A DNA stretch of 64,000 nt from Chromobacterium piscinae (GTDB taxonomy: Bacteria; Pseudomonadota; Gammaproteobacteria; Burkholderiales; Chromobacteriaceae), in NCBI RefSeq assembly GCF_021129175.1, contig NZ_JAJOHV010000019.1, positions 1-64,000 of the forward strand, read 5' to 3'. Below, one piece after another: positions 18,811 to 30,492 of this stretch (position 1 is the stretch's first letter; every line of letters begins with the position of its first letter). The position numbers and the translations under genes are program-made. Below the pieces are notes generated by a model. That model searched no databases and had not been told where the DNA came from. It saw only the letters and a list, made by a program, of their open reading frames with translations.

Positions 18811-19962
18811 TCAATGAAACGGCGCCAGCTGCCAGCCATCGGCAGCGGGAACCAGCTCTCGGTCGCAATTCAATGCGGCCGCGGATTCTCCCAGGTAATC
18901 CACCACCACCATCTCGCCGTCGGCGCGCAAGCGCGCCACTTCGGCCGCTGCCGCCGGCAGATGGCGGGCGGAGACGCGGATGCCGCGGCTGGGATCACGC
19001 TCCGGCAGGATGCGCAGCAGGTCGCGCAGATCCAGGCTGAAGCCGGTGGCCGGACGGGCGCGGCCGAAACGGCGGCCGACATTGTCGTAGCGGCCGCCGC
19101 GGGCGATCGCGTCGGACCAGCCGGGCGCGTAGGCCGCGAACATCAGGCCGGTGTGGTAGAAGTCGCCGCGCAGCTCGGCCAGGTCGAAGCTCAGCTCCAC
19201 CCTGCCCTCCATCGCGCGGGCGATGGCGGACAGCTGCATCAGGCCCAGCTCCACCTCCGGCAGCGACGGCAGCCGGGTGCGCGCCTTCTCCAGCACCGCC
19301 GCCGGGCCGTACAGCTCCGGCAGCGCCAGGAAGGCGCTCCTGTAAGGCTCGGCCACGCCGGCCACCAACGCGGCGATGCCGGCGGCGTCCTTGTTCTGCA
19401 GCAGGCCGAACAGCTCGCGGCTGACCTCGGGCGACAGGCCGGCCGCCGCGGCCAGGCCGCGGTAGATGGCGATATGGCCGACGTCCAGCCGCAACTTCTT
19501 CACGCCGGTTTTCTCCAGCGTGGACAGCATCAGCTCGATGATTTCCAGATCGGCCTCGATGCCGGCGTAGCCGTACAGCTCGGCGCCCACCTGCAGCGGC
19601 TCGCGCGAGCTGGTCAGGCCGGACGGACGGCTGTGCACCACGCTGCCGGCATAGCACAGGCGCGTCACGCCGGTGCGCTCGCCCAGCAGGTGGGCGTCGA
19701 TGCGCGCCACCTGCGGCGTGATGTCGGCGCGCAAGCCGAGCTGGCGTCCGGACAGCTGGTCGTCCAGCTTGAAAGTTTTCAGGTCCAGCGTGTCGTCGCC
19801 TTCGCTCACCAGGGAGTCGATGTATTCGATCAGCGGCGGCAGCACCAGCTCGTAGCCGGCCACGCGAAAGCCTTCCAGCATCGCGGCCTTGGCCGACTCC
19901 ACCTGGCGCGCGGTGGCCGGGAGGATATCAGCGATGTATTCGGGTAACAGCCAATTACGCAT
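18811..19962 (-). CDS. hisZ: ATP phosphoribosyltransferase regulatory subunit
   Basis: 383 aa. A paralogue of histidyl-tRNA synthetase that lacks the tRNA-binding domain and serves as the regulatory subunit of short-form HisG. N-terminal MRNWLLPEYIADILP, the LPPLIEY strand and GLRADITPQVARIDAH resemble class II synthetase motifs. Its presence implies a short HisG elsewhere in the genome. A terminator-like hairpin separates it from hflC, so hisZ-purA may be partly uncoupled from the hfl genes. Confidence 0.95.
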   Translation of the reverse strand: MRNWLLPEYIADILPATARQVESAKAAMLEGFRVAGYELVLPPLIEYIDSLVSEGDDTLDLKTFKLDDQLSGRQLGLRADITPQVARIDAHLLGERTGVTRLCYAGSVVHSRPSGLTSSREPLQVGAELYGYAGIEADLEIIELMLSTLEKTGVKKLRLDVGHIAIYRGLAAAAGLSPEVSRELFGLLQNKDAAGIAALVAGVAEPYRSAFLALPELYGPAAVLEKARTRLPSLPEVELGLMQLSAIARAMEGRVELSFDLAELRGDFYHTGLMFAAYAPGWSDAIARGGRYDNVGRRFGRARPATGFSLDLRDLLRILPERDPSRGIRVSARHLPAAAAEVARLRADGEMVVVDYLGESAAALNCDRELVPAADGWQLAPFH

Positions 19963-19975
19963 TTCGTTTCAACAG

Positions 19976-20002
19976 AATAAAAGGCGGGAGGAGCCCCGCC
20001 TT
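19976..20002 (-). terminator. terminator-like hairpin between hflC and hisZ
   Basis: Stem aaggcgggg/ccccgcctt-type, read on the minus strand and followed by ttttatt. It lies in the 98-nt gap after hflC and could attenuate readthrough into hisZ-purA. Confidence 0.65.
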
Positions 20003-20060
20003 GTCATCAGCAAACTGGCCAGGTCGCCCCGGCCAGTCTTCTCAAAAAATCAATTGTCGC

Positions 20061-20945
20061 CTACTTGCTCTTGCCCTGCCCCGCCTGCGGGTTCTTCAGA
20101 TACTTGAAGAAGTCGCTGCTCGGATCGAGCACCATCACGTCGCTCTTGTTCTTGAACGACTCCTTGTACGCGTCCATGCTGCGCCAGAAGGCGTAGAACT
20201 CCGGATTCTTGCCATAAGCCTCGGCGTAGATCGCCGCAGCCTTGGCGTCGCCCGCGCCCTTCAGCTCCTGCGCCTTGCGATAGGCTTCGGCCAGGATCAC
20301 GTCGCGCTGCTTGTCGGCCTCGGCCCGCACGCGCTCGGCGTCGGCCGCGCCTTCGCTGCGCAGCTGGCTGGCCACGGTGCGGCGCTCGGACTGCATCCGG
20401 TCGTAGACGGAACTGCTTATTTTATCCGGAAAATCGACTCGTTTTAAGCGCACGTCGAGAATTTCCACACCTATTTTACGCGCATCCGCGTCCGCGCGCT
20501 TGCGAACCGTCTCCATCACCTGGTCGCGCTGGCCGGAAATGACATCGGCGACGGTCTTCTGGCCGAACTCGGCGCGCAGGCCGTCGTTGATGGTTTGCTT
20601 CAATCTGGCCACCGCGGCGGCCTCGGAGCCGACACTCTTGTAGAACTGTGACACATCCACAACACGCCACTTCACGAAGCTGTCGACCAGCACGTTTTTC
20701 TTCTCGCGGGTGTTGAACAGCTCCGGCGCCTCGGCGTCTATGGTCTGCACGCGGCGGTCGAAATAGCGGACGTTCTGCAGTAGCGGGATCTTGAACTGGA
20801 TGCCCGGCTCGGAGATCACCTTCACGACTTCGCCGAACTGGAAAACCAGCGCGTACTGGCGCTGATCGACGGTAAACAGCGACAGGCTGGCGACGAACAG
20901 CACGCCGACCACCGCCGCCAGGGTGGGAATCAGTCTTTCAGTCAT
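20061..20945 (-). CDS. hflC: HflC, membrane protease modulator
   Basis: 294-aa stomatin/prohibitin-family protein. One N-terminal membrane segment (about residues 7-26) is followed by the SPFH domain and a long coiled coil rich in Ala, Glu and Arg (about 170-240). With HflK it forms the cage complex around FtsH. Its ATG overlaps the hflK stop by 4 nt (ATGA), so translation is coupled. Confidence 0.95.
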   Translation of the reverse strand: MTERLIPTLAAVVGVLFVASLSLFTVDQRQYALVFQFGEVVKVISEPGIQFKIPLLQNVRYFDRRVQTIDAEAPELFNTREKKNVLVDSFVKWRVVDVSQFYKSVGSEAAAVARLKQTINDGLRAEFGQKTVADVISGQRDQVMETVRKRADADARKIGVEILDVRLKRVDFPDKISSSVYDRMQSERRTVASQLRSEGAADAERVRAEADKQRDVILAEAYRKAQELKGAGDAKAAAIYAEAYGKNPEFYAFWRSMDAYKESFKNKSDVMVLDPSSDFFKYLKNPQAGQGKSK

Positions 20946-22154
20946 CGCTCCGCTCCAAAGAAATCACGACCGCGCGACGCGTCGCGCCCGTTCTTCGCCG
21001 CAGGCGGCGAAGCCGGCTGGGCCGGGGCCTCGGGGGCCGGGGTTGCGGAGGCTTGCGCCGGAGCGGCGGCGCCCGGAGACGCCATCTGGGTGAGCTTGTC
21101 CAACGGCAGGTAGAGCAGGCTGTTGCCGCCCTTCTGATCCACCAGCACCTTACTGCTGTTGTTCATGATCTGCTGCATCATGTCCAGGTACAGCCGGTCG
21201 CGCATGACCTTGGGCGCCTTGTTGTATTCAGGCAACACTTGTTTGAAACGCTCGGCATCGCCCTGGGCGCGCTCCACCACCTGCTGCTGGTAGCCTTCGG
21301 CTTCCTGCACCAGGCGCGAGGCCATGCCCTTGGCCTTGGGCACCACTTCGTTGGCGTAGGCCATGCCCTCGTTGCGCAGCTTGTCCTTGTCCTGGCCGGC
21401 CTTCACCGCGTCGTCGAACGCCGCCAGCACGGCCTGCGGCGGCTGCACGTCGTTGATGTTGACCTTGGCGACGCGGATCCCGGCGCGATAGCGGTCCAGC
21501 ACGTCCTGGATCAGCTTGCGGGCGTCGGCGGCGATCTGGGCGCGGCCTTCGTTCAGCACGAAGTCCACCTTGTTGCGGCCCACCACCTCGCGAATCGCGG
21601 TTTCGGCGGCCTGCTTGACCAGATCCTTGCCGTCGCGCTCGCGCGCGGCGTTGTTGAACAGGAAGGCGCGCGCGTCCTTGATGTCGTACTGCACCGACAG
21701 CTGCACGTCGATGATGTTCTGGTCCGAGGTCAGCATCAGCGACTCTTCCGGCACTCGGTTCTGCGCGCTGCCGCGGTAGCCCACCTCAATGCTGCGCAGC
21801 TCGGTCAGGTTGACGATCTCGGCCTTCTCGAACGGATACGGCGCATGCCATTGCAGGCCGGGCTCGGTCAGGCGGTTGTAGCTGCCGAGGCGCAATACCA
21901 CGCCCTCTTCGCGGGCGTCGACGATGTAGAAGCCGCTGGCCAGCCACAAGGCGGCCAGCACGCCGACCACGACGGCGGCGCCGCCCTTGTACGACGGCGG
22001 CGTGAACGACGCGCCGGGGCGGCCGCCCTGATTGCCGCCCTGGCCGCCGTTGTTGGGCTTGCCGCCCAACAGGCGGGACAGTTTTCGGTTCAGATCACGG
22101 AACACTTCATCGAGGTCCGGTGGCCCATTCTGGCCGTTGCGGCCACGGTTCGGG

Positions 22155-22168
<14 letters not shown>
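20942..22168 (-). CDS. hflK: HflK, membrane protease modulator
   Basis: 408 aa when started at MSQNDPNRG (ATG at 22168), which matches other HflK proteins; a longer frame exists upstream. A Gly/Asn-rich cytoplasmic N-terminus (QGGNQGGRPG) is followed by a membrane segment (AAVVVGVLAALWLASGFYIV), the SPFH domain and a coiled coil, then an Ala/Pro-rich tail. It overlaps the end of hflX by 14 nt. Confidence 0.95.
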
Positions 22169-23285
<1,117 letters not shown>

Positions 23286-23384
23286 TGTTTGCTAACCATA
23301 TTGAGTACGGCGATAAATGACAAAGGCCGAATGGCCGCATCCTGGGATGCGGCCAATCGGCCCGATCGGCGAAGCGAAGACGGC

Positions 23385-23645
23385 TTAAGCGTCCTGCGCC
23401 TGTTCCTGCTTTTGCGCCGGATGCTCGTGCGGGATGTTGACCGGGCGGGCCGGAACCACGGTGGAGATGGCGTGCTTGTAAACCATCTGCGTCACCGTGT
23501 TCTTCAACAGAACGACGTATTGGTCGAAAGATTCAACCTGACCTTGCAGCTTGATGCCGTTAACCAGATAAATGGAAACCGGCACGTGTTCCTTGCGCAG
23601 GATATTCAGGAAGGGGTCTTGTAACATTTGCCCTTTAGAGCTCAT
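23385..23645 (-). CDS. hfq: RNA chaperone Hfq
   Basis: 86 aa. The Sm1 region ([38 protein letters not shown]) and Sm2 region ([10 protein letters not shown]) match Hfq. The short Gln/His-containing C-terminal tail is typical of betaproteobacteria. It binds small RNAs and mRNAs. It sits between der and hflX. Confidence 0.97.
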
Positions 23646-23736
23646 TCGTTTTTCTCCGAATCGTTGATTGTTGTATTAACTGTCCAGCGAACAGCGCGGC
23701 GGCCTGCTTATTTTTAGCAGAAAACATTCCGCCGTA

Positions 23737-25146
23737 CTATTTCTTGCTGTTTTTGCCGTAGCGAACTTCCTTTTCCCTGCCCCGCATCTTGGACATTGGC
23801 TTGGCCTTGGCCCGCGGCTTGTCCTTTTCATCGTTGTCGAACGGATTATCCGACGACTTGTACTGCACTCTCAGCGGCGTGCCCTGCAGCTTGAACACTT
23901 TACGGAAAGTGTGTTCCAGATAGCGGGTATAACTGGCCGGAATGCTGTCCAGCGCGTTGCCATGCACCACGATTATCGGCGGATTCTGGCCGCCCTGGTG
24001 CGCATAGCGCATCTTGGGGCGAATCAGGCCGGAACGCGGCGGCTGCTGACGCTCCAGCGCCACCTGCAGCACGCGGGTGAGCTTGGGCGTCGCCAGCTTG
24101 GCCATGGCCGCGCGGTAGGCTTCGTCGATGGACTTGAACAAGTCTGCCACACCTCGGCCTTCGATGGCCGAGATGTAATGAAACTTTGCGAAATCCAGGA
24201 AATTCAGCTTGCGGGCGATCTCGCGGCGCACGTTTTCCTTCTGCTCGCCGTCCAGATTGTCCCACTTGTTCACCGCCACGACCAAGGCGCGGCCCGCTTC
24301 CAGCGCGAAGCCGGCGATGGTCGCGTCCTGCTCGGAGATGTCCAGCTGCGCGTCCAGCACCAGCACCGCGACGTTGGCGTCCTCAATCGCCTTCATGGTC
24401 TTGATGACGGAAAACTTCTCCAGCATCTCGTTGACCTTGGCGCGGCGGCGCACGCCCGCGGTGTCGATGATGGTGTAGGTATGGCCTTCGCGCTCAAAAT
24501 CAATATAGATGCTGTCGCGCGTGGTCCCGGCCTGGTCGAAGGCGATCACCCGCTCCTCGCCGAGGATGGCGTTCACCAGCGTGGACTTGCCGACGTTGGG
24601 GCGGCCGATCACGGCGAACTTCGGATGGCGGCTGTCTTCCTCTTCCACCTCGTCGGGGAAGCCTTCCAGCACCAGTTCCATCAGTTCGCGCACGCCGTCG
24701 CCGTGGGCGGCGGAGATCACCAGCGGTTCGCCCAGCGCCAGTTCGTGGAACTCAGCGCCGGCGATCGCGTGCTTCATGCCTTCCGCTTTGTTGACGGCCA
24801 GGAATACCGGGCGGTCAAGCTGGCGCAGGCGGTTGGCGATGATCTTGTCCTGCGGCGTCAGGCCGGAACGGCCATCCACCAGGAACACCACGGCATCCGC
24901 CTCGTCGACGGCCTGCAGCGTCTGCTTGGCCATCTCGAACAGAATGCCTTCGTCCACCACCGGCTCAAAACCGCCGGTGTCGACCACCAGATACGGCTTC
25001 TCGCCGACCCGGCCTTGGCCGTAGTGTCGGTCACGCGTCAGGCCCGGCTGGTCGGCGACCAGCGCGTCGCGGCTGCGAGTCAGCCGGTTGAAAAGGGTCG
25101 ACTTGCCCACATTGGGGCGGCCGACCAGCGCTACGGTAGGTTTCAT
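23737..25146 (-). CDS. der: ribosome-associated GTPase Der (EngA)
   Basis: 469 aa with two tandem GTPase domains, each with [10 protein letters not shown] (near residues 8 and 185) and an NKxD motif, followed by a KH-like domain and a basic tail ([10 protein letters not shown]). Required for 50S subunit maturation. It lies 10 nt downstream of bamB. Confidence 0.97.
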   Translation of the reverse strand: MKPTVALVGRPNVGKSTLFNRLTRSRDALVADQPGLTRDRHYGQGRVGEKPYLVVDTGGFEPVVDEGILFEMAKQTLQAVDEADAVVFLVDGRSGLTPQDKIIANRLRQLDRPVFLAVNKAEGMKHAIAGAEFHELALGEPLVISAAHGDGVRELMELVLEGFPDEVEEEDSRHPKFAVIGRPNVGKSTLVNAILGEERVIAFDQAGTTRDSIYIDFEREGHTYTIIDTAGVRRRAKVNEMLEKFSVIKTMKAIEDANVAVLVLDAQLDISEQDATIAGFALEAGRALVVAVNKWDNLDGEQKENVRREIARKLNFLDFAKFHYISAIEGRGVADLFKSIDEAYRAAMAKLATPKLTRVLQVALERQQPPRSGLIRPKMRYAHQGGQNPPIIVVHGNALDSIPASYTRYLEHTFRKVFKLQGTPLRVQYKSSDNPFDNDEKDKPRAKAKPMSKMRGREKEVRYGKNSKK

Positions 25147-25156
25147 CTAAAACTGC

Positions 25157-26296
25157 TTATCCCAGATTCAGCATCGCCAAGCGGCCGTCCTGTCCCTGAA
25201 TCAGGGCGGAGGAGCCGAGCGACACCGGTTGATTGACCGGCCCGGTGGTGCCGATCTTGTTGCGTCCGACGATGCCTCCGCTCTCGTTGGACAGCAGATG
25301 GGCATAGCCCTCGCCGTCCACCACCAGCACGAAACGTCCGATCATCGCGGGACCGGAGACGCCACGGTATTTGAGGTCGTCGTTTTTCCATACATTGCGG
25401 CCGCTCTGGCGATCATACGCCCAGATCGAGCCGTCTTCCGCAGTCACGTAGACATTGCGGGCGTCCACAGCCACGCCGCGGCTGGACGACACCTCGCGCG
25501 CCCACTGCAGGCTGCCCGAACGGGCGTCGAAGCACGCCACGCGGCCCTGGTAGGCCACGGCGCACACCTGGCCGCCGTCGAAGACCGGGCGGCTGGTGAC
25601 GTCGGTGACGCGCTCCAGCTCGGTGGCGCCGCGCGGCGTCGCCACCGCGCCCTGCCAGATGGTGTTGCCGGTGAGCGGATTGACGATGTCGACGCGGCCG
25701 CCGGCCTGCCCCACCATCACCGCTTCCTTGCCCACCGACTGCATCGAGCCGTTGTTGCGCACGGTCAGTTGCGGCAGCACATTCACCACCGACCATTGCT
25801 GCTTGCCGTCGGTCAGGCTGAAGCCGGTCAGGCGGGCGTCGTTGGTGCGGACCACGGCGATGTCGCCGGCGATCTGCGGCGCTTCCAGCATCAGGCTGGT
25901 CAGCGGCTGTTCCCACAGGATCTTGCCGCTGGTGCGGTTGACGGCCAACAGCTTGGCGTCCTGAGTGCCTACCAGCACGGTGTCGCCGGCGACGGCCACG
26001 CCGCTGGCCAACGCGCGCTTGAGCGACACATCGGACTGCGCGCGGCCGGACAGCGCGTCCACGTTGCGGATGCGGCCTTCGACGTCGGCGGTCACCACAT
26101 TGCCGTTGGCGTACACCGGCAGGAAGCTGGCGGCCGGCGCGGCCTGCTGCAGCGTCCATTTGACGTCCAGCGTCTGCAGCGGCTTGATCGCCGCCAGCGG
26201 CGTCGGCTGGAACTGGGTTGAGCCCTCGAACCAGCTGGCGCAGCCGGCCAGCAGCAGCGAAGAGGTCAGAGCGGTAAGCAACAGTTGGCGGCGCAT
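25157..26296 (-). CDS. bamB: outer-membrane assembly lipoprotein BamB
   Basis: 379 aa. Lipoprotein signal with lipobox LLAGC (predicted lipidated Cys19). The rest is an eight-bladed PQQ-type beta propeller with recurring motifs such as GKILWEQPL, GNTIWQGAV, GSLQWARE and GRNVWKN. It is part of the BAM complex that inserts beta-barrel proteins. The gap to yfgM is 4 nt. Confidence 0.95.
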   Translation of the reverse strand: MRRQLLLTALTSSLLLAGCASWFEGSTQFQPTPLAAIKPLQTLDVKWTLQQAAPAASFLPVYANGNVVTADVEGRIRNVDALSGRAQSDVSLKRALASGVAVAGDTVLVGTQDAKLLAVNRTSGKILWEQPLTSLMLEAPQIAGDIAVVRTNDARLTGFSLTDGKQQWSVVNVLPQLTVRNNGSMQSVGKEAVMVGQAGGRVDIVNPLTGNTIWQGAVATPRGATELERVTDVTSRPVFDGGQVCAVAYQGRVACFDARSGSLQWAREVSSSRGVAVDARNVYVTAEDGSIWAYDRQSGRNVWKNDDLKYRGVSGPAMIGRFVLVVDGEGYAHLLSNESGGIVGRNKIGTTGPVNQPVSLGSSALIQGQDGRLAMLNLG

Positions 26297-26300
26297 GCGG

Positions 26301-26930
26301 TCAGCCTCCCAACGCGTCGAGCTTGGTCTGCGCCAGCTGGCGGCTCGGGCTGTCGCCCAGCATCTTCGCCAGCGCGGCCTTGTAGGCGTCGCGCGCGCCG
26401 CTGTTGTCGCCCTTGGCGACGAACACGTCGCCCTTCAGCTCCAGGAACTCGGCGTCGAAAGCGGCGGGATGGGCCTGGTTCAGCTCGCCGATCGCGCCAT
26501 CGAACTTTTTCTGGTCCAGCAGCAGCGAAGCCAGGCGCAAACGGGCGATCGCCTGCAGCTCCTCGTCCTTGCCGTTCTTCAATACCCACTCCAACTGGCT
26601 GGCGGCCAGCGCCAGGTCGTTCTTGTCGAACGCGGCCTTGGCCAGCACCAAGGCCGCGCGGCTAGCATAGAGGGTGCCGGCGTACTCGCCCTGCAGCTGC
26701 TGGGCGGCGGTCTTCAGTTTGGCGATGTCCTTGGCGGCCACCGCGTTGTCGACGGCCTCGTAGGCGGTGGCGGCCTTCTCGGACTGGCCGCGCTCGTACA
26801 TGCCGTAAGCCTTGTAGCCCAGGTAGCCCAGGCTGATGGCCAGCACCGCGCCGCCGATCAGCTTGCCCCACTGTTGCCAGAATGCTTTCAGAGAATCGAT
26901 CTGTTCCTGTTCCTGCAAGTCGAACGCCAT
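26301..26930 (-). CDS. YfgM-family translocon-associated TPR protein
   Basis: 209 aa started at MAFDLQEQEQ (ATG at 26930). A short cytoplasmic N-terminus is followed by one membrane segment (WGKLIGGAVLAISLGYLGYK region) and then tetratricopeptide-like helices in the periplasm. The family member YfgM of E. coli associates with SecYEG and periplasmic chaperones. Position between hisS and bamB is the conserved one. Confidence 0.9.
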   Translation of the reverse strand: MAFDLQEQEQIDSLKAFWQQWGKLIGGAVLAISLGYLGYKAYGMYERGQSEKAATAYEAVDNAVAAKDIAKLKTAAQQLQGEYAGTLYASRAALVLAKAAFDKNDLALAASQLEWVLKNGKDEELQAIARLRLASLLLDQKKFDGAIGELNQAHPAAFDAEFLELKGDVFVAKGDNSGARDAYKAALAKMLGDSPSRQLAQTKLDALGG

Positions 26931-26947
26931 CGCGTTCCCCCTTCCTA

Positions 26948-28219
26948 TCAAGCTTTCAGAGTGGCGAGGGTGGCCAGAACCGCATCGGCCGCCACGGTCT
27001 GCTGGGCGGCTTCGGCGCGCAGCGCCTTCACCACCACCTGACCGGCCTGGATTTCGTTTTCACCGACGATCAGCGCGAACTGCGCGCCGCTGGCGTCGGC
27101 CTTTTTCATTTGCGACTTGAAGCTGGCGTCGCCCAGATGCTGCACCACCGAGTAGCCGGCGGCGCGCAGGCTCTGCGCGAGTTTCATCGAGTACAGGCCC
27201 GCGCCCTCGCCCTGGTTGACCAGGAAGACGTCGACGCTGCGCTGCGCCGGCAACAGGCCCTTGTCCTGCAGCAACAGCAGCACGCGCTCCATGCCCATGC
27301 CGAAGCCGATGCCGGAGGCGGCCTTGCCGCCCAGCTGCTCGATCAGGCCGTCGTAGCGGCCGCCGGCGCAGATGGTGCCCTGGGCGCCCAGCTCGGAGGT
27401 CACCCACTCGAACACCGAGCGGTTGTAGTAGTCGAGACCGCGCACCAGGCGCGGATTCTCGATGTACTCGATGCCCAACGCGGCGATCATCGCCTTCCAG
27501 CCCTCGTAATGGGCGCGCGACTCTTCGCCCAGGTAGTCGGACAGCTTGGGCGCGGCGTTGGCCATTTCCTGCAGGGCCGGGTTCTTGGTGTCCAGCACGC
27601 GCAGCGGGTTGGTGTGCATCCGGCGCTTGCCGTCCTCGTCCAGGATGTCGACGTGGCGCTCCAGGTAGGCGATCAGCGCCTCGCGGTGGGCGGCGCGCTC
27701 TTCGGCGTTGCCCAGCGAGTTGATCTCCAGCCGCACGTACTGGCTGATGCCCAGGCGGCGCCACAGATCGGCGGTCATCGCGATGATTTCGGCGTCGATG
27801 TCCGGACCGGCCAGGCCCAGCGCCTCCACGCCCACCTGGTGGAACTGGCGGTAGCGGCCCTTCTGCGGGCGCTCGTGGCGATACATCGGACCCATGTACC
27901 ACAGCTTGGGCGTGGCGTTGTACAGCAGGTTGTGCTCGACCACCGCGCGCAGCGTGCCGGCAGTGCCTTCCGGGCGCAGCGTCAGGCTGTCGCCGTTGAG
28001 GCTATCGACGAAGGTGTACATTTCCTTCTCGACGATGTCGGTCACTTCGCCGATGGAGCGCACGAACAGCGGCGTGCCTTCGACGATGGGGGTGCGGATG
28101 TTCTGGTAGCCGTAGTCGGCCAGCAGCTTGCGCAGCGCCTCTTCAAAGTATTCCCATTGGTAGGATTCGGCCGGCAGCACATCGTTCATGCCCTTGACCG
28201 CTTGGTATTTCTGAGCCAT
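26948..28219 (-). CDS. hisS: histidyl-tRNA synthetase
   Basis: 423 aa, class II synthetase. Motif 2 region [20 protein letters not shown], the histidine-specific [15 protein letters not shown] and motif 3 [15 protein letters not shown] are visible, followed by the anticodon-binding domain. It is the paralogue of hisZ in the same operon run. Confidence 0.97.
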   Translation of the reverse strand: MAQKYQAVKGMNDVLPAESYQWEYFEEALRKLLADYGYQNIRTPIVEGTPLFVRSIGEVTDIVEKEMYTFVDSLNGDSLTLRPEGTAGTLRAVVEHNLLYNATPKLWYMGPMYRHERPQKGRYRQFHQVGVEALGLAGPDIDAEIIAMTADLWRRLGISQYVRLEINSLGNAEERAAHREALIAYLERHVDILDEDGKRRMHTNPLRVLDTKNPALQEMANAAPKLSDYLGEESRAHYEGWKAMIAALGIEYIENPRLVRGLDYYNRSVFEWVTSELGAQGTICAGGRYDGLIEQLGGKAASGIGFGMGMERVLLLLQDKGLLPAQRSVDVFLVNQGEGAGLYSMKLAQSLRAAGYSVVQHLGDASFKSQMKKADASGAQFALIVGENEIQAGQVVVKALRAEAAQQTVAADAVLATLATLKA

Positions 28220-28254
28220 TGCTATCTTCTTGTATCAGCTGGATTCTGGTTTTG

Positions 28255-29538
28255 TCAGACGCTCACCGAACGGATCGGAATGATGCGGTTGCCATCCTCG
28301 CGGCGCTTGGCGCCGCCCTCCCCGTAGCGGGTCTTCACGTACTCGTCGACGATGGCGGTGAACTCCGCGGGAATGTTGTCGCCCTTCAGCGTCACATCCT
28401 TCTGGCCGTCAACGTAAACCGGCGCCACCGGCACTTCGCCGGTGCCCGGCAGCGAGATGCCGATGTCGGCCAGCTTGGATTCGCCGGGTCCGTTGACCAC
28501 GCAGCCCATCACCGCCACCTTCATGTCCTCTACCCCCGGGTACTGTAGCCGCCATACCGGCATCTGCTCGCGCAGATAGTTCTGGATGTGGTCGGCCAGC
28601 TCCTGGAAGAAGGTGCTGGTGGTGCGGCCGCAGCCCGGACAGGCGGTGACCAGCGGCGTGAAGCTGCGCAGGCCCATGGTCTGCAGCAACTCCTGCGCGA
28701 CCACCACCTCCTTGGTGCGCGCCTCGCCCGGCTGCGGCGTCAGCGAGATGCGGATGGTGTCGCCTATGCCTTCCTGCAACAACACGGCCAGCGCGGCGCT
28801 GGAGGCGACGATGCCCTTGCTGCCCATGCCGGCCTCGGTCAGGCCCAGATGCAGCGGGTAGTCGCAGCGGCTGCCCAGCTCGCGGTAGACGCTGATCAGG
28901 TCCTGCACATTGCTGACCTTGCACGACAGGATGATGTTGTCGGGCGACAGGCCGATCTCCACCGCCTTCTCCGCCGACTCCAGCGCCGACACGATCAGCG
29001 CCTCCTGCATCAGCTTGGGCAGCGGCAGCGGGTTGGCTGCGCGGTTGTTGGCGTCCATCATCCGCGCCAGCAGCGCCTGGTCCAGGCTGCCCCAGTTGAC
29101 GCCGATGCGGACGGCCTTGTCGTGCTCCATCGCAGTGCGGATCATGAAGGCGAACTTGTCGTCGCCCTTGGCGCCCTTGCCGACATTGCCCGGATTGATC
29201 CGGTACTTGGCCAGCGCCTTCGCGCAATCCGGAAACTCCTTCAACAAGCGGTCGCCGTTGAAGTGGAAATCGCCGACCAGCGGCACATCGCAACCCAGGT
29301 CGTCCAGCCGCTGGCGGATTTCCGCCACGCGAGCCGCCGCTTCCGGCGAGTTGACGGTGATGCGCACCACTTCGGAGCCGGCCTGCGCCAGCTGGTACAC
29401 CTGCTCGGCCGTGCCCGCCGCGTCGGCGGTGTCGGTGTTGGTCATCGACTGCACCATCACCGGCGCGCCCGAACCCACCAAAACATGTCCCACCCGCACC
29501 AGGCGGGTGGGACGGCGCGCGATGTTCACGCTATCCAT
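28255..29538 (-). CDS. ispG: 4-hydroxy-3-methylbut-2-enyl diphosphate synthase (flavodoxin)
   Basis: 427 aa. Penultimate enzyme of the MEP isoprenoid pathway; an iron-sulfur enzyme. The N-terminal barrel contains [16 protein letters not shown] and [10 protein letters not shown]; the C-terminal part carries the cluster cysteines in [11 protein letters not shown] and [12 protein letters not shown]. Its product is used by IspH, encoded at 55.2 kb in this window. Confidence 0.97.
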   Translation of the reverse strand: MDSVNIARRPTRLVRVGHVLVGSGAPVMVQSMTNTDTADAAGTAEQVYQLAQAGSEVVRITVNSPEAAARVAEIRQRLDDLGCDVPLVGDFHFNGDRLLKEFPDCAKALAKYRINPGNVGKGAKGDDKFAFMIRTAMEHDKAVRIGVNWGSLDQALLARMMDANNRAANPLPLPKLMQEALIVSALESAEKAVEIGLSPDNIILSCKVSNVQDLISVYRELGSRCDYPLHLGLTEAGMGSKGIVASSAALAVLLQEGIGDTIRISLTPQPGEARTKEVVVAQELLQTMGLRSFTPLVTACPGCGRTTSTFFQELADHIQNYLREQMPVWRLQYPGVEDMKVAVMGCVVNGPGESKLADIGISLPGTGEVPVAPVYVDGQKDVTLKGDNIPAEFTAIVDEYVKTRYGEGGAKRREDGNRIIPIRSVSV

Positions 29539-29551
29539 TCGCTACCCTGCA

Positions 29552-30490
29552 TCACTTGAGTTGAATCTTGGCGGTGGTGCCTTTGATCTTGTCGGCCAGA
29601 TCCACCGGTTTGCCGTTGTAGCTCAGCTCCACCTGGCTGGCGTTGCCGATCACCACCTTGAACGGCGCGGTGCCGACCACCTCGGCCGGATCGCCCGGCT
29701 GCATCACCTTGTAAATCAGCCTGCGGCCGTCGGCGTCCTGCACCGACACCCAGGCGGCATCCTTGACGTTGATGCTGACCTTGTCGGTGCCTTGGGACTG
29801 CGGCGCGCTGGCCGCTTGCGTCTTGGCCACCTTGGCCGGCGCGCTCGCCGCCGGTTTCGCGGCGGCCTGGACAGCGGACGCCACGGGCTTCGCCGTCACG
29901 GCTGCCGGCGCCGAGGCCGGCTTCGCGGCCTGAACAGCGGCTTTCGCCGACTCGGAAGCCGCCGCCTTGGCGGCCGGGGCCGACGACTGCTCGGTCAGCA
30001 TCGGCGCCAGCTCGTTGGCGGCGCGCTCCGCCGGCTTCTCCGGCGAGCCATCGCGGTTGGCGTACCAGTAAGCGCCGCCCGCCACGGCTAGGCCCAGCAA
30101 CAGCAGGACCACCCATTTGCCGGTGCCGGCTTCCGCGGCTTCCTCCACCGCTTCCACCGGCTCGGGCGCCTGCTCGCGCGCGGTGGTGCCCTTGACCAGA
30201 TTGGCCACGTCGTTCACCGCCGACGGAAAATGCTGCTCCAGCGCCTTCATCAACGGTTCGGAATCCACTTCCAGGAAGCGCGCGTAATTACGGACGAAAC
30301 CGCGGACGAAGGTGGCGCCGGGCAGCGAGTCGAAATCGTCGCGCTCTATCGCTTCCAGTTGCCTGAGCGACAGTTTCAGCCTGTCCGCCACTTCCCCCAG
30401 GCCAAGGCCGGCCGCTTCCCGGGCGGCCTTCAAGGTTGCGCCGATGCCGCTGGGCCTCGGCGTGTCATGATGTTCGATTTTTTCTTCCAT
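29552..30490 (-). CDS. rodZ: RodZ-like helix-turn-helix membrane protein
   Basis: 312 aa. The N-terminal HTH (GIGATLKAAREAAGLGLGEV, residues 15-34, with RQLEAIERDD following) is used in RodZ to bind MreB. One membrane segment lies at about residues 126-144 (WVVLLLLGLAVAGGAYW), then an Ala/Pro/Lys-rich linker and a C-terminal beta domain (DUF4115-like, AWVSVQDADGRRLIYKVM). Supports rod shape. It is placed between pilW and ispG with gaps of 2 and 13 nt. Confidence 0.9.
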   Translation of the reverse strand: MEEKIEHHDTPRPSGIGATLKAAREAAGLGLGEVADRLKLSLRQLEAIERDDFDSLPGATFVRGFVRNYARFLEVDSEPLMKALEQHFPSAVNDVANLVKGTTAREQAPEPVEAVEEAAEAGTGKWVVLLLLGLAVAGGAYWYANRDGSPEKPAERAANELAPMLTEQSSAPAAKAAASESAKAAVQAAKPASAPAAVTAKPVASAVQAAAKPAASAPAKVAKTQAASAPQSQGTDKVSINVKDAAWVSVQDADGRRLIYKVMQPGDPAEVVGTAPFKVVIGNASQVELSYNGKPVDLADKIKGTTAKIQLK

Positions 30491-30492
30491 CC